A stretch of DNA of 62,612 nt from JAWVZH01 sp033722295 (GCA_033722295.1 JAWVZH010000002.1:1-62612); one strand, 5' to 3'. Shown: positions 10,801 to 18,705, counted from the stretch's first letter. Translations and numbers: made by a program. Notes: generated by a model from the sequence alone, not told the origin.

Positions 10801-12576
10801 TGTACCTATGATCCGGATTGTGAGGATGGAAGAGTGGAACTTACCATGGCGGCTACTGATGATTGCACTCCTGACGATGATCTCGTCTGGGAATACAAGA
10901 TAGATGCTTTCCGGGATGGTATCATCGATGACGGAGATTCGGGATTTGGTGGATTTGCTGATGCTACGGGAGATTACCCCATTGGTAAGCATTACATAAT
11001 ATGGGTCTTTGAAGATCAGTGTGGCAATAAGGCCGTATGCCGACAGCCTTTTGAAGTTGTCAATTGTAAAATTCCAACGGCATATTGCAAAAACGGGATC
11101 ATTGTCGACCTGATGCCAATTGACACCAATAATGATAACAGACCGGACCTCGGTGAGATAGAGATCTGGGCGGTTGATCTCGATGACAACAGTGGACATA
11201 GCTGTGGAAATCCAGTTACCATTTCATTCTCTCCGGATACCAATGATATCGTGAGGACTTACAACTGCGATAGTATCGGTATGCGTACTGTAAATGTATA
11301 CGTGACCGACAGGATAACCGGCGAACAGGACTTCTGTGTCACTTTCGTGGATATTCAGGACAACAATAATATTTGTTCAGACACAAGTGGTATTATCTCT
11401 GGTATTATTCGGACAGAAATGTCTGATGCAGTGCATGATGTGGAAGTCAAGGTGTCTGGTAATAAGCAAGTGACAGGTATGTTCAATGGAACTTTTAATT
11501 TTCAAAATATACCTCTCCATAAGGATTATGTAGTACGTCCCTCGAAGACGACAGGCCCACTCAACGGGATCTCAACAAGGGACATAGTGATGCTACAGCG
11601 TCACCTGTTGGGAATGGAAAGCCTGGATAGTCCTTACAAGATCATAGCAGCTGATGCAAACGGAGACGACCGTATATCCATCAGCGATATTGTAGAATTA
11701 CGACGTCTACTACTCGGTCATTATGCAGATTTTCAAAATGTGGACTCCTGGAGGTTTGTCGACGCGGCTCACACCTTTACGGATCCTGCAGCACCATTTA
11801 TTGATCGGTTTGCAGAGGACTATGCCATACGTGATATGCCTGGCAACATGCACGCCGTTGATTTTACTGCGATCAAGGTAGGCGACCTCGATCGTTCTGC
11901 CGATCCAAATGGTCTGGGAGATCAAAATCCAAGAAGCGAACTGACGCAGATCTGGAAAACCGAATCAAGAGACGATAGGATAGTGTTCATTGCCGATGGT
12001 GATATGACTTTCACCGGAACTCAGTTCACCCTGAAATACGATGCAGAGCAAGCAGAGCTTATAGAGGTCAAAGGCTTAAGTCTCAAAATTGCGGATCAGC
12101 ATCTTGGCATGAGTGCTGCGACTGAAGGCATTGTTCGAGTGGTCTACCATTCGGAGAATGTCCTTCATTTTTCTGAAGGTGAAGAATTGTTTTCGGTAAA
12201 GTTTGACAGGACGGTAAATGCCAGCTCAATTGAACTGCTCGACGATCCATTGGAAAGTGAGATGTACGACGAAGATCTTGTCATTCAAAAACTGGAACTT
12301 CGTTCTGTTACGTCCGAATTCCTGGTTGATCAGAACAAGCCTAACCCGTTCACAAATTCGACGGTTGTCGATATCGAAGTTGATCGTGGTATGGACGTAC
12401 AGTTCAAAGTCTTCGATCTGAATGGACGGATATTCATTAATCAGCAGATCAGCCTGTTGCGAGGTAACAATCGGGTTGAGATCGATCGTGATGATCTGGG
12501 ATCTGCAGGGATATACTACTATCAGGTTGGAAGTCCATCAGGATTTGTTACCAAAAAGATGATACTGATGGATTGA
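7840..12576 (+). CDS. Giant HYR-repeat T9SS-secreted surface protein (complete paralogue)
   Basis: About 1578 residues from the ATG at 7840. The frame also extends to a TTG at 7765, and ATGs at 7894 and 7900 directly precede the hydrophobic signal segment (VVLATIIGMTLGNLAAS); a GGAGG lies just before 7894, so the exact start is uncertain. After the signal comes a Cys-rich domain, then a DUF11-like segment (about residues 130-280 from 7840), HYR-type modules with DNC and CGN motifs, a region closely matching the first protein around DDCTPDDD and WEYKIDAFRDG, a dockerin-like repeat pair (GISTRDIVMLQRHLLG, ISISDIVELRRLLLG), a cohesin-like domain and a T9SS type A tail (DQNKPNPFTNSTVVDIEV to the end). 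It is a duplicated relative of the upstream gene with fewer modules. A cell-surface adhesin or matrix role is inferred; no catalytic domain was seen. Confidence 0.88.
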   Translation: MEKIIRFLRPTYALNGGWMVMLKKVVLATIIGMTLGNLAASGESFAGIPDIYYPPDLRLGCQSDTSPDNTGRAYCIQHCDCEYGISYIDEIETTGCRFEFIIFRQWRFVDSCGREERHVQRITLSCDEDLGVAKRVVEIDPGSSGVRGNFDATFEIIIQNNGNAKLDQLFLEDPIAPGYGNAYLGIVDGGEPRITYTDAQMSPTIDIDFDGQSNTSIFTDASNCLLPGEKVVIQYTIEVNPNAAGRPDTARNQAMAGGFDPCMDLVTDLSDTGDETVGTNPGVLGDMGTSDDPTLLPLVCVGTGAKAIACNRHTNISLDSECSLDIPASMVMEGEDWGCDVFYEVMITDHHGRPIPMPIPGHYKGETLSVKVIDAVFGNSCWGTVLIEDKYAPTIICENDTIYCNAIDSLPDPVFFDNCDPNPKLIELHKEVELLTCDSQYTKRITRRYQAVDEFGNRSQVCRQVLLLKRIPLDSIKYPQDYTVENKWALKCNGNYPLDSAGHPSPKFTGAPSIGGIPIYPFYQYCNVSADYEDRIIKHGTCIKKIMRTWRVVEWICGRADIREVPQIIHIVDDEPPVLSCPKVDYVTTNGGYVCEADVELPPADVSDNCTAFTIDIHYPGGILKNQNGGRITLPFGVHDVIYVARDSCYNESRCTVTVEVMDHTPPVTVCDGFTTVGLNEFGEAHLYAVTLDDGTYDDCYLDSFAVRRMDMGRRCGNPDTLFKPYVRFCCEDVDSQNVMVVFRAWDKAGNYNDCMVEVEVQDKVPPAIYCPPNITVSCDFHFEIDSLGKYFGTIVQDYHDRQPIHVDDPHFKADGPLYDGHVLENCEVTIEEFTVDSITQCRTGFILRGFRITDRQGLQSQCYQKITVIDYDPFDSTDIVWPLDYPSTTCGVSIHPDSLPQIYGRPQVNDDKCNLIGMQWEDHVFSFVQDSLVCFKVLRKWKIIDWCNFRMVDNTVIYDSWHYEQIIKVNNTIDPEFTMPCDTVTVCTYDPDCEDGRVELTMAATDDCTPDDDLVWEYKIDAFRDGIIDDGDSGFGGFADATGDYPIGKHYIIWVFEDQCGNKAVCRQPFEVVNCKIPTAYCKNGIIVDLMPIDTNNDNRPDLGEIEIWAVDLDDNSGHSCGNPVTISFSPDTNDIVRTYNCDSIGMRTVNVYVTDRITGEQDFCVTFVDIQDNNNICSDTSGIISGIIRTEMSDAVHDVEVKVSGNKQVTGMFNGTFNFQNIPLHKDYVVRPSKTTGPLNGISTRDIVMLQRHLLGMESLDSPYKIIAADANGDDRISISDIVELRRLLLGHYADFQNVDSWRFVDAAHTFTDPAAPFIDRFAEDYAIRDMPGNMHAVDFTAIKVGDLDRSADPNGLGDQNPRSELTQIWKTESRDDRIVFIADGDMTFTGTQFTLKYDAEQAELIEVKGLSLKIADQHLGMSAATEGIVRVVYHSENVLHFSEGEELFSVKFDRTVNASSIELLDDPLESEMYDEDLVIQKLELRSVTSEFLVDQNKPNPFTNSTVVDIEVDRGMDVQFKVFDLNGRIFINQQISLLRGNNRVEIDRDDLGSAGIYYYQVGSPSGFVTKKMILMD

Positions 12577-12622
12577 CCACTCGGTTAAGAATCTTTATTA
12601 AGTATTTTAGTAAGCAATTCAG

Positions 12623-12650
12623 GGGTGCCAGTCGATATGTGCTGGCACCC
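12623..12650 (+). terminator. Hairpin terminator after second HYR gene
   Basis: GGGTGCCAG (12623-12631) pairs perfectly with CTGGCACCC (12642-12650) across a 10-base loop, followed by TTATTTGTTTTTT. A classic intrinsic terminator about 47 bases after the stop codon. Confidence 0.88.
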
Positions 12651-12707
12651 TTATTTGTTTTTTAGAGTAGTTATATATATATACTGCCAACACATGTATT
12701 TTCTTTA

Positions 12708-12715
12708 TATGTTTG
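12708..12715 (+). promoter_or_regulatory. -7 element (TATGTTTG) before DUF3127 gene
   Basis: TATGTTTG matches the Bacteroidota TAnnTTTG -7 element. It ends 19 bases before the ATG at 12735, which implies a very short leader. No clear TTTG is found at the -33 position (only CTGCC), so this rests on the -7 element alone. Confidence 0.5.
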
Positions 12716-12734
12716 CACTTTAAATCGATCATCC

Positions 12735-13100
12735 ATGGCATACGAGATTCAGGCAAAACTCCATAAGAAGTTCGATACCGAACAGAAGACCGAAAGCTTT
12801 AAAGCAAGAGAATTTGTGCTGCTTGTTGAGGAAGGTAATTATCCACAATATGTGAAATTCCAGCTTACGCAGGATCGCTGTGATCTGATAGATGCCTTCA
12901 ATGAAGGAGATTTGATCAAGGTATCTTTCGATCTGCGCGGCAGAGAGTGGAATGGAAAATACTTCACAAACCTGAATGCATGGCGCATCTCTCAGGCGGA
13001 ACAATCCGGCGCTTCACCTCATGAGACATTTCCGGATGATCCGTTCCCATCTGCAGAGGACGCTCCGAAATCCGAAGATTTCGATGATCTTCCGTTTTAG
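12735..13100 (+). CDS. DUF3127 family protein with SSB-like acidic C-terminal tip
   Basis: 121 residues. Residues 1 to about 95 match the remembered DUF3127 pattern (start MAYEIQAKLHKKF, VKFQLTQDRCDLID, WNGKYFTNLNAWRI), a small OB-fold-like family common in Bacteroidota and often described as SSB-like. The tail (about 96-121) is acidic and Pro-rich and ends DFDDLPF, very like the SSB C-terminal tip DDDIPF that recruits partner proteins. A role in single-stranded DNA metabolism is therefore inferred. The gene is monocistronic: a terminator lies upstream and 180 bases without a gene follow. Confidence 0.85.
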   Translation: MAYEIQAKLHKKFDTEQKTESFKAREFVLLVEEGNYPQYVKFQLTQDRCDLIDAFNEGDLIKVSFDLRGREWNGKYFTNLNAWRISQAEQSGASPHETFPDDPFPSAEDAPKSEDFDDLPF

Positions 13101-13279
13101 TATTGCGTCAATAGTTCAAGTATCAGACAGCCATTTCATTATTGATACTCCACAATCTTCCATTATCCATTAGGCTGGATCACACAAACACATAAGGGAT
13201 TCAGGTGACCTTTATCCTGATCCGTTTGAAGAATTTTGCTATTGCAGATCATCTTATAGCCTAATTACGTTATAGGATC

Positions 13280-13840
13280 ATGCGCCTGAATATCACCACC
13301 CTCTTATTCTTGTTCATTTCCTGGTCCCTGAGTGCCCAAAATCAATGGGATAGCCTTTCCGTGATCGCAACAAAGTGGGGAGACAGCTTTGTGGAGTGGG
13401 AGATCTTTGCTGATGTAGAGGAAGAGGATAATGCGGGCACCCTGGATATGCGATGGATAGGTCAGAATGATTGGACCGCATGGGACTTCAGAATAGGAGA
13501 TAGGGTGGGTGAAATTACCACCCAATGGCGGGAAAAATTCGATGAATGGCAATTACATTCAGAAGGTAAAACTGTTATGATGAGGACGCGATGGCCACGT
13601 GACTACAGTGAATGGCGTATATCAGATGGCGAAAATACATATATACTGTCTGTCGTAAACCCTGGTATTCCAGAAGAGTGGGAACTTAAATATCACGATG
13701 ACAAGACCTTTCAGGTCTATACTGAATTCGAAGGAGATTTGCGCTCCTGGCTTATCTATCAGAGTGGTGAAAAGCTGGAACCCTCCACACAAATGGCCAT
13801 GATATTTGCCGTGTTGATCTCTACCGTACCAAAGATATAG
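13280..13840 (+). CDS. Secreted protein of tandem 22-residue W-x6-W repeats
   Basis: 186 residues, not assigned to a known family. An N-terminal signal peptide (about residues 1-20, ending SLSAQ) indicates export. The mature part is a tandem repeat: Trp residues at 40, 68, 90, 112, 134 and 157 are mostly spaced by 22, each preceded seven residues earlier by an aromatic or equivalent (W33, W83, W105, N127, F150; in repeat 2 the spacing is nine, W59 to W68). Each unit looks like a beta hairpin (for example FDEWQLHSEGKTVMMRTRW). A repeated beta-sheet or beta-solenoid fold is inferred; function is unknown. The stop codon lies two bases from the end of the convergent bcp gene, with no visible terminator between them. 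Confidence 0.75.
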   Translation: MRLNITTLLFLFISWSLSAQNQWDSLSVIATKWGDSFVEWEIFADVEEEDNAGTLDMRWIGQNDWTAWDFRIGDRVGEITTQWREKFDEWQLHSEGKTVMMRTRWPRDYSEWRISDGENTYILSVVNPGIPEEWELKYHDDKTFQVYTEFEGDLRSWLIYQSGEKLEPSTQMAMIFAVLISTVPKI

Positions 13841-13842
13841 CC

Positions 13843-14298
13843 TTACTGATCGAGGATCTGACCAGCGTGCGCTTTGGCTTTTACCTTTTTTATCACATCC
13901 TCAATAACACCATTTTCATCGATAACAAAAGTGGTGCGGTGAACCCCATCATAAGTCCTTCCCATGAATTTCTTTTCACCCCATACGCCGTAAGCATTCA
14001 ACATATCCTGATCAGTATCTGCAAGTAGGTCGAAGGGCAAATCATATTTTTCGATAAAATTCTGATGCTTTTTTTCCGAATCGGGGCTGATGCCGAGTAT
14101 TTCGTATCCGGCTTTTTTCAGGCGACTATAGTTATCCCTCAGATTACAGGCCTCTGTAGTACAGGTCGGTGTATTATCCTTGGGATAAAAGAATAGTACA
14201 AGCTTCTTCCCTTTGTAGTCATCCAGCGATACTTTCTTGCCTGACTGAATAGTGCCTTCAAAATGTGGGGCTTTATCGCCCTCTTTGAGATGGGTCAT
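13843..14298 (-). CDS. bcp: Thioredoxin-dependent thiol peroxidase (Bcp/PrxQ)
   Basis: 151 residues, the usual length for the peroxiredoxin Q/Bcp family, which reduces H2O2 and organic hydroperoxides with electrons from thioredoxin in the cytoplasm. The AhpC/TSA fold is evident: FFYPKDNTPTCTTEAC carries the predicted peroxidatic Cys46 and a resolving Cys51 five residues later, followed by GISPDS and a conserved RTTFVID strand. The commoner TPGCT is TPTCT here. It is convergent with the W-repeat gene; the next gene upstream is the M23 peptidase on the same strand, about 60 bases away. Confidence 0.95.
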   Translation of the reverse strand: MTHLKEGDKAPHFEGTIQSGKKVSLDDYKGKKLVLFFYPKDNTPTCTTEACNLRDNYSRLKKAGYEILGISPDSEKKHQNFIEKYDLPFDLLADTDQDMLNAYGVWGEKKFMGRTYDGVHRTTFVIDENGVIEDVIKKVKAKAHAGQILDQ

Positions 14299-14358
14299 AT
14301 TGGATTTTTTGTAATTAACAAGTCCCGGGGGATTTGGTTTGAAATCCGGAGGTCAACA

Positions 14359-16086
14359 TTAATTTATAGTAACCAATTTAGACCAGGCAGTTTTGTTTTC
14401 CTGGTCATCGATGGCTTCTATCATCAGTAAATGTTTTCCCGGGGGCCAGTCGCCTTTCACTTCGAGCGAAAATGTGTGAGACTTCAGATCATAATATCCT
14501 GCGACGTAGCGATCTCCAATACAGCTGGATATTCTCAATTCACGGGCCATGCCTATGACTTCGTAATTATCTTTGATCCTGAATTTCAGGGTTTCACCGT
14601 AGCGCCAGGAAGTTTTGCCATAAAAAGGTGTGATCTCGGGAGCGAGAGTATCGTAATGAAGCTCGTGCAGACCAAGATACGGTAGATAAAAATTCATTCC
14701 GTCATTGGTGATTTCACCACCGACGCTACGATCCCGTTTGGAACGATGATCCTTATAGACCAGGCATGCTTTTTCTTTCCACCTTTCATCGATCAGCCTA
14801 TTATCAAGGTGTACAATAAGATCTGATTTGACAGGAATTTCTGGTTGTCCTACTCTCAAAGAGGTGAGATGTCCATTGTGATCGGTGGCGGGCACGATCT
14901 CGAGTGGCTCATCCGTAAAAAGCGCATCTTCAGGAGCGAAGACGGAAATGTATTCCGTACTGTAGAGGTTTGACTTGTCATACCTGAAAAAGGCATGATA
15001 TAGAGGTTCATTATCCGTTGTTGTCCAGTTGTCTGACTGTAACAGGAGTAAGTTTATTCTTTGGGTATTTCCATGATAATCCTCAATGGTAATATCTACT
15101 GGCTGGGGACGATTCTTATAAAGCATTATGATACCTTTTCCATAAGAGGTGTCGTACATGGATAAGGTATTGTTGGGCAGTATGAAACAGCGATGAACAA
15201 ATTGTCGATGGGATTGCCGACGCGCATAATCAATATGTCCGTTCATATTGATCGTTTCATCAAAGCTGCAATGTGTCGCCCTGTACTGGTATGCATTATC
15301 GTCATTGACCCGCATGTTAATAGAGTAAACGCCATTTCTATTGGTCGTGCCATTGAGCTGATCTATGGCATCTACTCCCAGGCCGACCCGCCAACCATCG
15401 ATCGAGATGGTATCTGAGACACTCGTCCATACGCCGTTTTCAAATGTGAGGGGGATGGGTATTCGATCGAGAACACGATGGCGGTCATCCAGAGTATAGG
15501 CAAAAAACTGCCTTACTATTGGAGGTTTATCATCCGATATGCCAAATCCATACATCAGGGGATTGATGGGGATCTCACTGTCTGTGATCCGCAGTTCAAA
15601 GTGGAGATGGGGACCATAGGAATGGCCGGTGCTTCCCATCTTGCCGATAAGATCTCCTCGCTTCACGAAGAATTCAGAAGTATCAGGACATATGTCGATC
15701 TCGTAATCAAGGATTTCCAATTGTTTTTCATATACAAAATCCTGTATGTCCTCGCGGAATGAAGACAAGTGAGCGTAGACGGAAGTCAAACCGCATGGAT
15801 GGTCGATATAAAGCGTCAGACCATATCCACCCATACTGACCTTAATACGTGAGATATAGCCATCAGCGACAGCCAATATATCATCTCCCGGACGCCCATT
15901 TGAAGACTTAAAATCAAGTCCGGCATGAAAATGATTGTCTCTCAATTCACCAAAGTTACCCGTCAACCTTGGGCTGTGACGAACAGGAATTGCAAAATAC
16001 CCACTATCAATTACCGGTATGTTCGGCACTTGAGCGTAACAGGCAATTGTTACCAACAGCAACAGTAAGGGAATAATCAGCCTCAT
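14359..16086 (-). CDS. Exported M23 family metallopeptidase (LytM-like)
   Basis: 575 residues. A signal peptide occupies about residues 1-18 (MRLIIPLLLLLVTIACYA). The M23/LytM domain is near the N-terminus, about residues 40-180, with the zinc ligand motifs HFHAGLDF (HxxxD), a GYGLTLYIDH strand and GPHLHFELR (HxH). M23 enzymes cut peptidoglycan cross-bridges or act as scaffolds; the ligands look intact, so endopeptidase activity is plausible. The remaining ~390 residues are beta-rich without a recognised family. The start overlaps the end of meaB by four bases (16083-16086), so the two genes are translationally coupled although their functions look unrelated. Confidence 0.9.
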   Translation of the reverse strand: MRLIIPLLLLLVTIACYAQVPNIPVIDSGYFAIPVRHSPRLTGNFGELRDNHFHAGLDFKSSNGRPGDDILAVADGYISRIKVSMGGYGLTLYIDHPCGLTSVYAHLSSFREDIQDFVYEKQLEILDYEIDICPDTSEFFVKRGDLIGKMGSTGHSYGPHLHFELRITDSEIPINPLMYGFGISDDKPPIVRQFFAYTLDDRHRVLDRIPIPLTFENGVWTSVSDTISIDGWRVGLGVDAIDQLNGTTNRNGVYSINMRVNDDNAYQYRATHCSFDETINMNGHIDYARRQSHRQFVHRCFILPNNTLSMYDTSYGKGIIMLYKNRPQPVDITIEDYHGNTQRINLLLLQSDNWTTTDNEPLYHAFFRYDKSNLYSTEYISVFAPEDALFTDEPLEIVPATDHNGHLTSLRVGQPEIPVKSDLIVHLDNRLIDERWKEKACLVYKDHRSKRDRSVGGEITNDGMNFYLPYLGLHELHYDTLAPEITPFYGKTSWRYGETLKFRIKDNYEVIGMARELRISSCIGDRYVAGYYDLKSHTFSLEVKGDWPPGKHLLMIEAIDDQENKTAWSKLVTIN

Positions 16087-17081
16087 AGATTTCTTAGTCT
16101 TCGGCTCATGATCTCGAATGCGGCGTCATAGACATGAATATCGTTATTCTTTACAGCTTCACTGGATGTCTTGATCAAGCTTTGTATCTCATCGTTATTT
16201 TTTAGCAACTCAAGCCATAACTCATCAACGACATCAGTCAACCATATGGCCTTCTGATTGTGCCGCTCGGCCTGCAGATAGCCTTTGTCAGTGATTTTTT
16301 TCAAAAAGTTGGACACAAGTTTCCAAAAATTATCCAATCCACGGTTTTCCCTGGCAGAAACCGAACAGACTTCTCGGGGAAAGCCATGTGATTTGGACTG
16401 CAGGATATGAACGGCATTTCTTAACTCACGCCTTGATTGTTGTGCTACCTTTTCCAGTGGACCATCTGCTTTTGTCACCACGAGAATGTCCGCCATTTCC
16501 ATAACACCTTTTTTCACGCCTTGCAATTCATCGCCGGAGCCAGGCTGAACTAACAGGACGAATATGTCAGTAAGGTCGGCGGCGAGGTATTCCGACTGAC
16601 CTACGCCCACAGTTTCTACCAGGATAGTATCATATCCTGCTGCTTCGCACAGGAAAATCGATTCACGGGTGCGGCGAGACACCCCACCAAGGTATTGACT
16701 GCTTGGAGATTGCCGGATGTAGGCTTCATCCCGTTTTGATAATTCTTCCATCCGGGTCCTGTCACCAAGTATGCTGCCTCCACTGAAGTGGCTGCTTGGA
16801 TCTATGGTAAGAATTGCTGGTTTGTGGCCTTTATCTATCAGGTATAGGCCCAGGCTTTCGATAAATGTACTCTTCCCTACACCTGGTGCTCCGCTGATCG
16901 CTATCCGACGCGTTCGGAAATCAGGATCAGTCACCTGCTTTATCAGGGACCGGGCCGTTTCTCTTTGGGCCGGTAAGCGGCTTTCCACCAGGGTGATCGC
17001 CTTGGACAATGCGTTTCTATCACCCTTGGTCAGTCTGGCAAGTAATTCCTCCACGTTTGATCGATGCCCCGTCATTAACAT
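16083..17081 (-). CDS. meaB: Methylmalonyl-CoA mutase-associated GTPase MeaB
   Basis: 332 residues, normal for the MeaB/ArgK G3E GTPase family. It guards and reloads adenosylcobalamin on methylmalonyl-CoA mutase using GTP. A P-loop GAPGVGKS is at residues 64-71. Diagnostic family stretches follow: ILTIDPSSHFSGGSILGDRTRM, RQSPSSQYLGGVSRRTRE, ETVGVGQSE and the base-recognition motif VTKADG. No mutase subunit lies in this window. A second ATG at codon 3 (17075) is possible as the start. A -7 element just upstream (17093-17100, reverse) suggests a very short leader. Confidence 0.95.
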   Translation of the reverse strand: MLMTGHRSNVEELLARLTKGDRNALSKAITLVESRLPAQRETARSLIKQVTDPDFRTRRIAISGAPGVGKSTFIESLGLYLIDKGHKPAILTIDPSSHFSGGSILGDRTRMEELSKRDEAYIRQSPSSQYLGGVSRRTRESIFLCEAAGYDTILVETVGVGQSEYLAADLTDIFVLLVQPGSGDELQGVKKGVMEMADILVVTKADGPLEKVAQQSRRELRNAVHILQSKSHGFPREVCSVSARENRGLDNFWKLVSNFLKKITDKGYLQAERHNQKAIWLTDVVDELWLELLKNNDEIQSLIKTSSEAVKNNDIHVYDAAFEIMSRRLRNL

Positions 17082-17092
17082 TTTTTATATGA

Positions 17093-17100
17093 CAAAAATA
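17093..17100 (-). promoter_or_regulatory. -7 element (TATTTTTG) before meaB
   Basis: Read on the minus strand, 17100-17093 is TATTTTTG, matching TAnnTTTG. It lies 12 bases before the ATG at 17081, so the mRNA leader would be about 5 bases or translation would begin at the ATG at 17075. No good -33 TTTG was found. Confidence 0.45.
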
Positions 17101-17254
17101 TTAAATATATATTTAGCTCTAAATCAGAGACTGAAAATTAACATTCATTAAAAATAGATACATATTTATCAAAATATAACGTTAAGACGCATTTTAAGCT
17201 TTCCATAATGTTAATCTACTTGACATAGCCCGCTGATGACAGGATATTAGTCTG

Positions 17255-17317
17255 GAAGCCGGCTGATTTTGTTCTTTAATTTAATCACCAGATCCAGGGA
17301 CGTAGAAGCCGGCTTCT
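17255..17317. repeat. Inverted repeat with a 14-bp perfect palindrome between meaB and iscS
   Basis: GAAGCCGGCT at 17255-17264 is complementary to AGCCGGCTTC at 17307-17316, with 42 bases between. The second arm is itself the centre of a 14-bp perfect palindrome (AGAAGCCGGCTTCT, 17304-17317). It stands out as a GC-rich element in an otherwise A/T-rich 400-base divergent intergenic region. It could be a regulator site or an RNA structure; nothing else coding was found in 17101-17427. Confidence 0.6.
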
Positions 17318-17427
17318 TTCTATTGTCCAGGACAGTTTCATCTCTTTTTACGAATACTGGACTTCCTCTATTCCTCCACACTTAAAAAAAGCAGTTTATA
17401 TCTAAACTCATTTACTTTGTCATGCGT

Positions 17428-17435
17428 TATCTTTG
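17428..17435 (+). promoter_or_regulatory. -7 element (TATCTTTG) before iscS operon
   Basis: TATCTTTG matches TAnnTTTG and lies 49 bases before the iscS ATG. The -33 position has no convincing TTTG. The predicted leader holds the imperfect dyad TTAGATTAAGTCTAA (5-bp arms around a 5-base centre) near 17452-17466, a possible operator or coincidence in A/T-rich DNA. Confidence 0.5.
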
Positions 17436-17484
17436 CAGTAAATTGCATAAATTAGATTAAGTCTAAATAGAGAAAAGTTAGTAA

Positions 17485-18705
17485 ATGAGTGCCAGGCAAA
17501 TATATCTAGATAACAACGCCACTACGCCTTGTGATCCGCGGGTAGTGGAAGAAATGTTACCGTATTTCTATGAGAATCCCGGTAACGCAGCAAGCCGGAA
17601 TCATCCTTTTGGTTGGACGGCGGAGGATGCTGTTGAACAGGCTCGTGAGAGAATAGCAGATCTTATCTCTGTGTCTCCCAAAGAAATAATTTTCACTTCA
17701 GGTGCAACAGAAAGCGACAATCTCGCTCTGAAAGGTGTATTTGAAATGTATTCGAGAAAAGGTGATCACATCATTACTCTGAAGACGGAGCACAAAGCCG
17801 TGTTGGATGCTTGTCAACATATTGAGAAGAAGGGTGGCAAGGTGACTTACCTGGATGTGAATCGTGAGGGACTTGTGGATCTGGAGAAGCTTGAGAACGC
17901 CATCACTGACGAGACCATTCTCGTATCCGTGATGTGGGCCAATAACGAAACTGGTGTTATACAACCGGTTAAGGAAATTGGAGAGATCTGCGCCAAACAT
18001 GGAGTATTGTTCATGAGCGATGCTACACAGGCGGTCGGGAAGATCCCTGTAAACCCGAAAGAGGTGGGCATACATTTGATGGCATTTACCGCGCACAAAA
18101 TGTATGGTCCGAAAGGTGTAGGTGCACTATTCGTTAACCGCAAGGCACCAAGAGTAAAAGTAACGGCACAGATCGATGGTGGAGGCCATGAACGTGGCAT
18201 GCGTTCTGGAACGCTCAATGTTCCAGGAATAGTTGGATTTGGAAAGGCTGCCGAGATCTGCAAGAATGAAATGGAAAAAGAAGCCGTGAGGCTGTCAAGA
18301 TTGCGTGATAAACTTGAAACTACACTACTGAATGATCTTGAGGAGGTCTACGTGAATGGTAGTTCGGAACATAGGATGCCTCATGTGTCAAATCTTTCTT
18401 TCAAACATGTGGAAGGAGAGGGTTTGATGATGACGTTCAACCAGGAGATCGCATTGTCCTCGGGTTCGGCTTGTACATCTGCGAGTCTTGAACCGTCATA
18501 TGTATTGATAGCCCTTGGATTGGGAGATGATCTGGCACATTCAAGCCTTAGATTCAGTCTGGGCAGATTTACGACCGAAGAGGATATCGACTTTACGATA
18601 GAAGCCATCAAGAAGGGAGTGAATCATATGCGTGACCTTAGCCCAATTTGGGAAATGTATAAGGAGGGCGTAGATTTGGAATCTGTACAGTGGCAGGAAC
18701 ATTAA
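17485..18705 (+). CDS. iscS: Cysteine desulfurase IscS
   Basis: 406 residues, full length for the IscS/NifS class. This PLP enzyme takes sulfur from cysteine, releasing alanine, and passes a persulfide to the scaffold IscU. The N-terminal YLDNNATTPCDP motif, the PLP lysine in TAHKMYGPKG (Lys205) and the catalytic Cys330 in the loop SSGSACTSAS are present; the RFSLGRFTTEEDID segment is also typical. First gene of a three-gene operon with iscU and iscA. No iscR, hscA, hscB or ferredoxin gene adjoins. Confidence 0.96.
   Translation: MSARQIYLDNNATTPCDPRVVEEMLPYFYENPGNAASRNHPFGWTAEDAVEQARERIADLISVSPKEIIFTSGATESDNLALKGVFEMYSRKGDHIITLKTEHKAVLDACQHIEKKGGKVTYLDVNREGLVDLEKLENAITDETILVSVMWANNETGVIQPVKEIGEICAKHGVLFMSDATQAVGKIPVNPKEVGIHLMAFTAHKMYGPKGVGALFVNRKAPRVKVTAQIDGGGHERGMRSGTLNVPGIVGFGKAAEICKNEMEKEAVRLSRLRDKLETTLLNDLEEVYVNGSSEHRMPHVSNLSFKHVEGEGLMMTFNQEIALSSGSACTSASLEPSYVLIALGLGDDLAHSSLRFSLGRFTTEEDIDFTIEAIKKGVNHMRDLSPIWEMYKEGVDLESVQWQEH

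Noticed and set aside
2..12576. Cellulosome-type system based on dockerin and cohesin modules
   Set aside because: No carbohydrate-active enzymes or scaffoldin with multiple cohesins are present; the modules are single and lie in the same HYR proteins.
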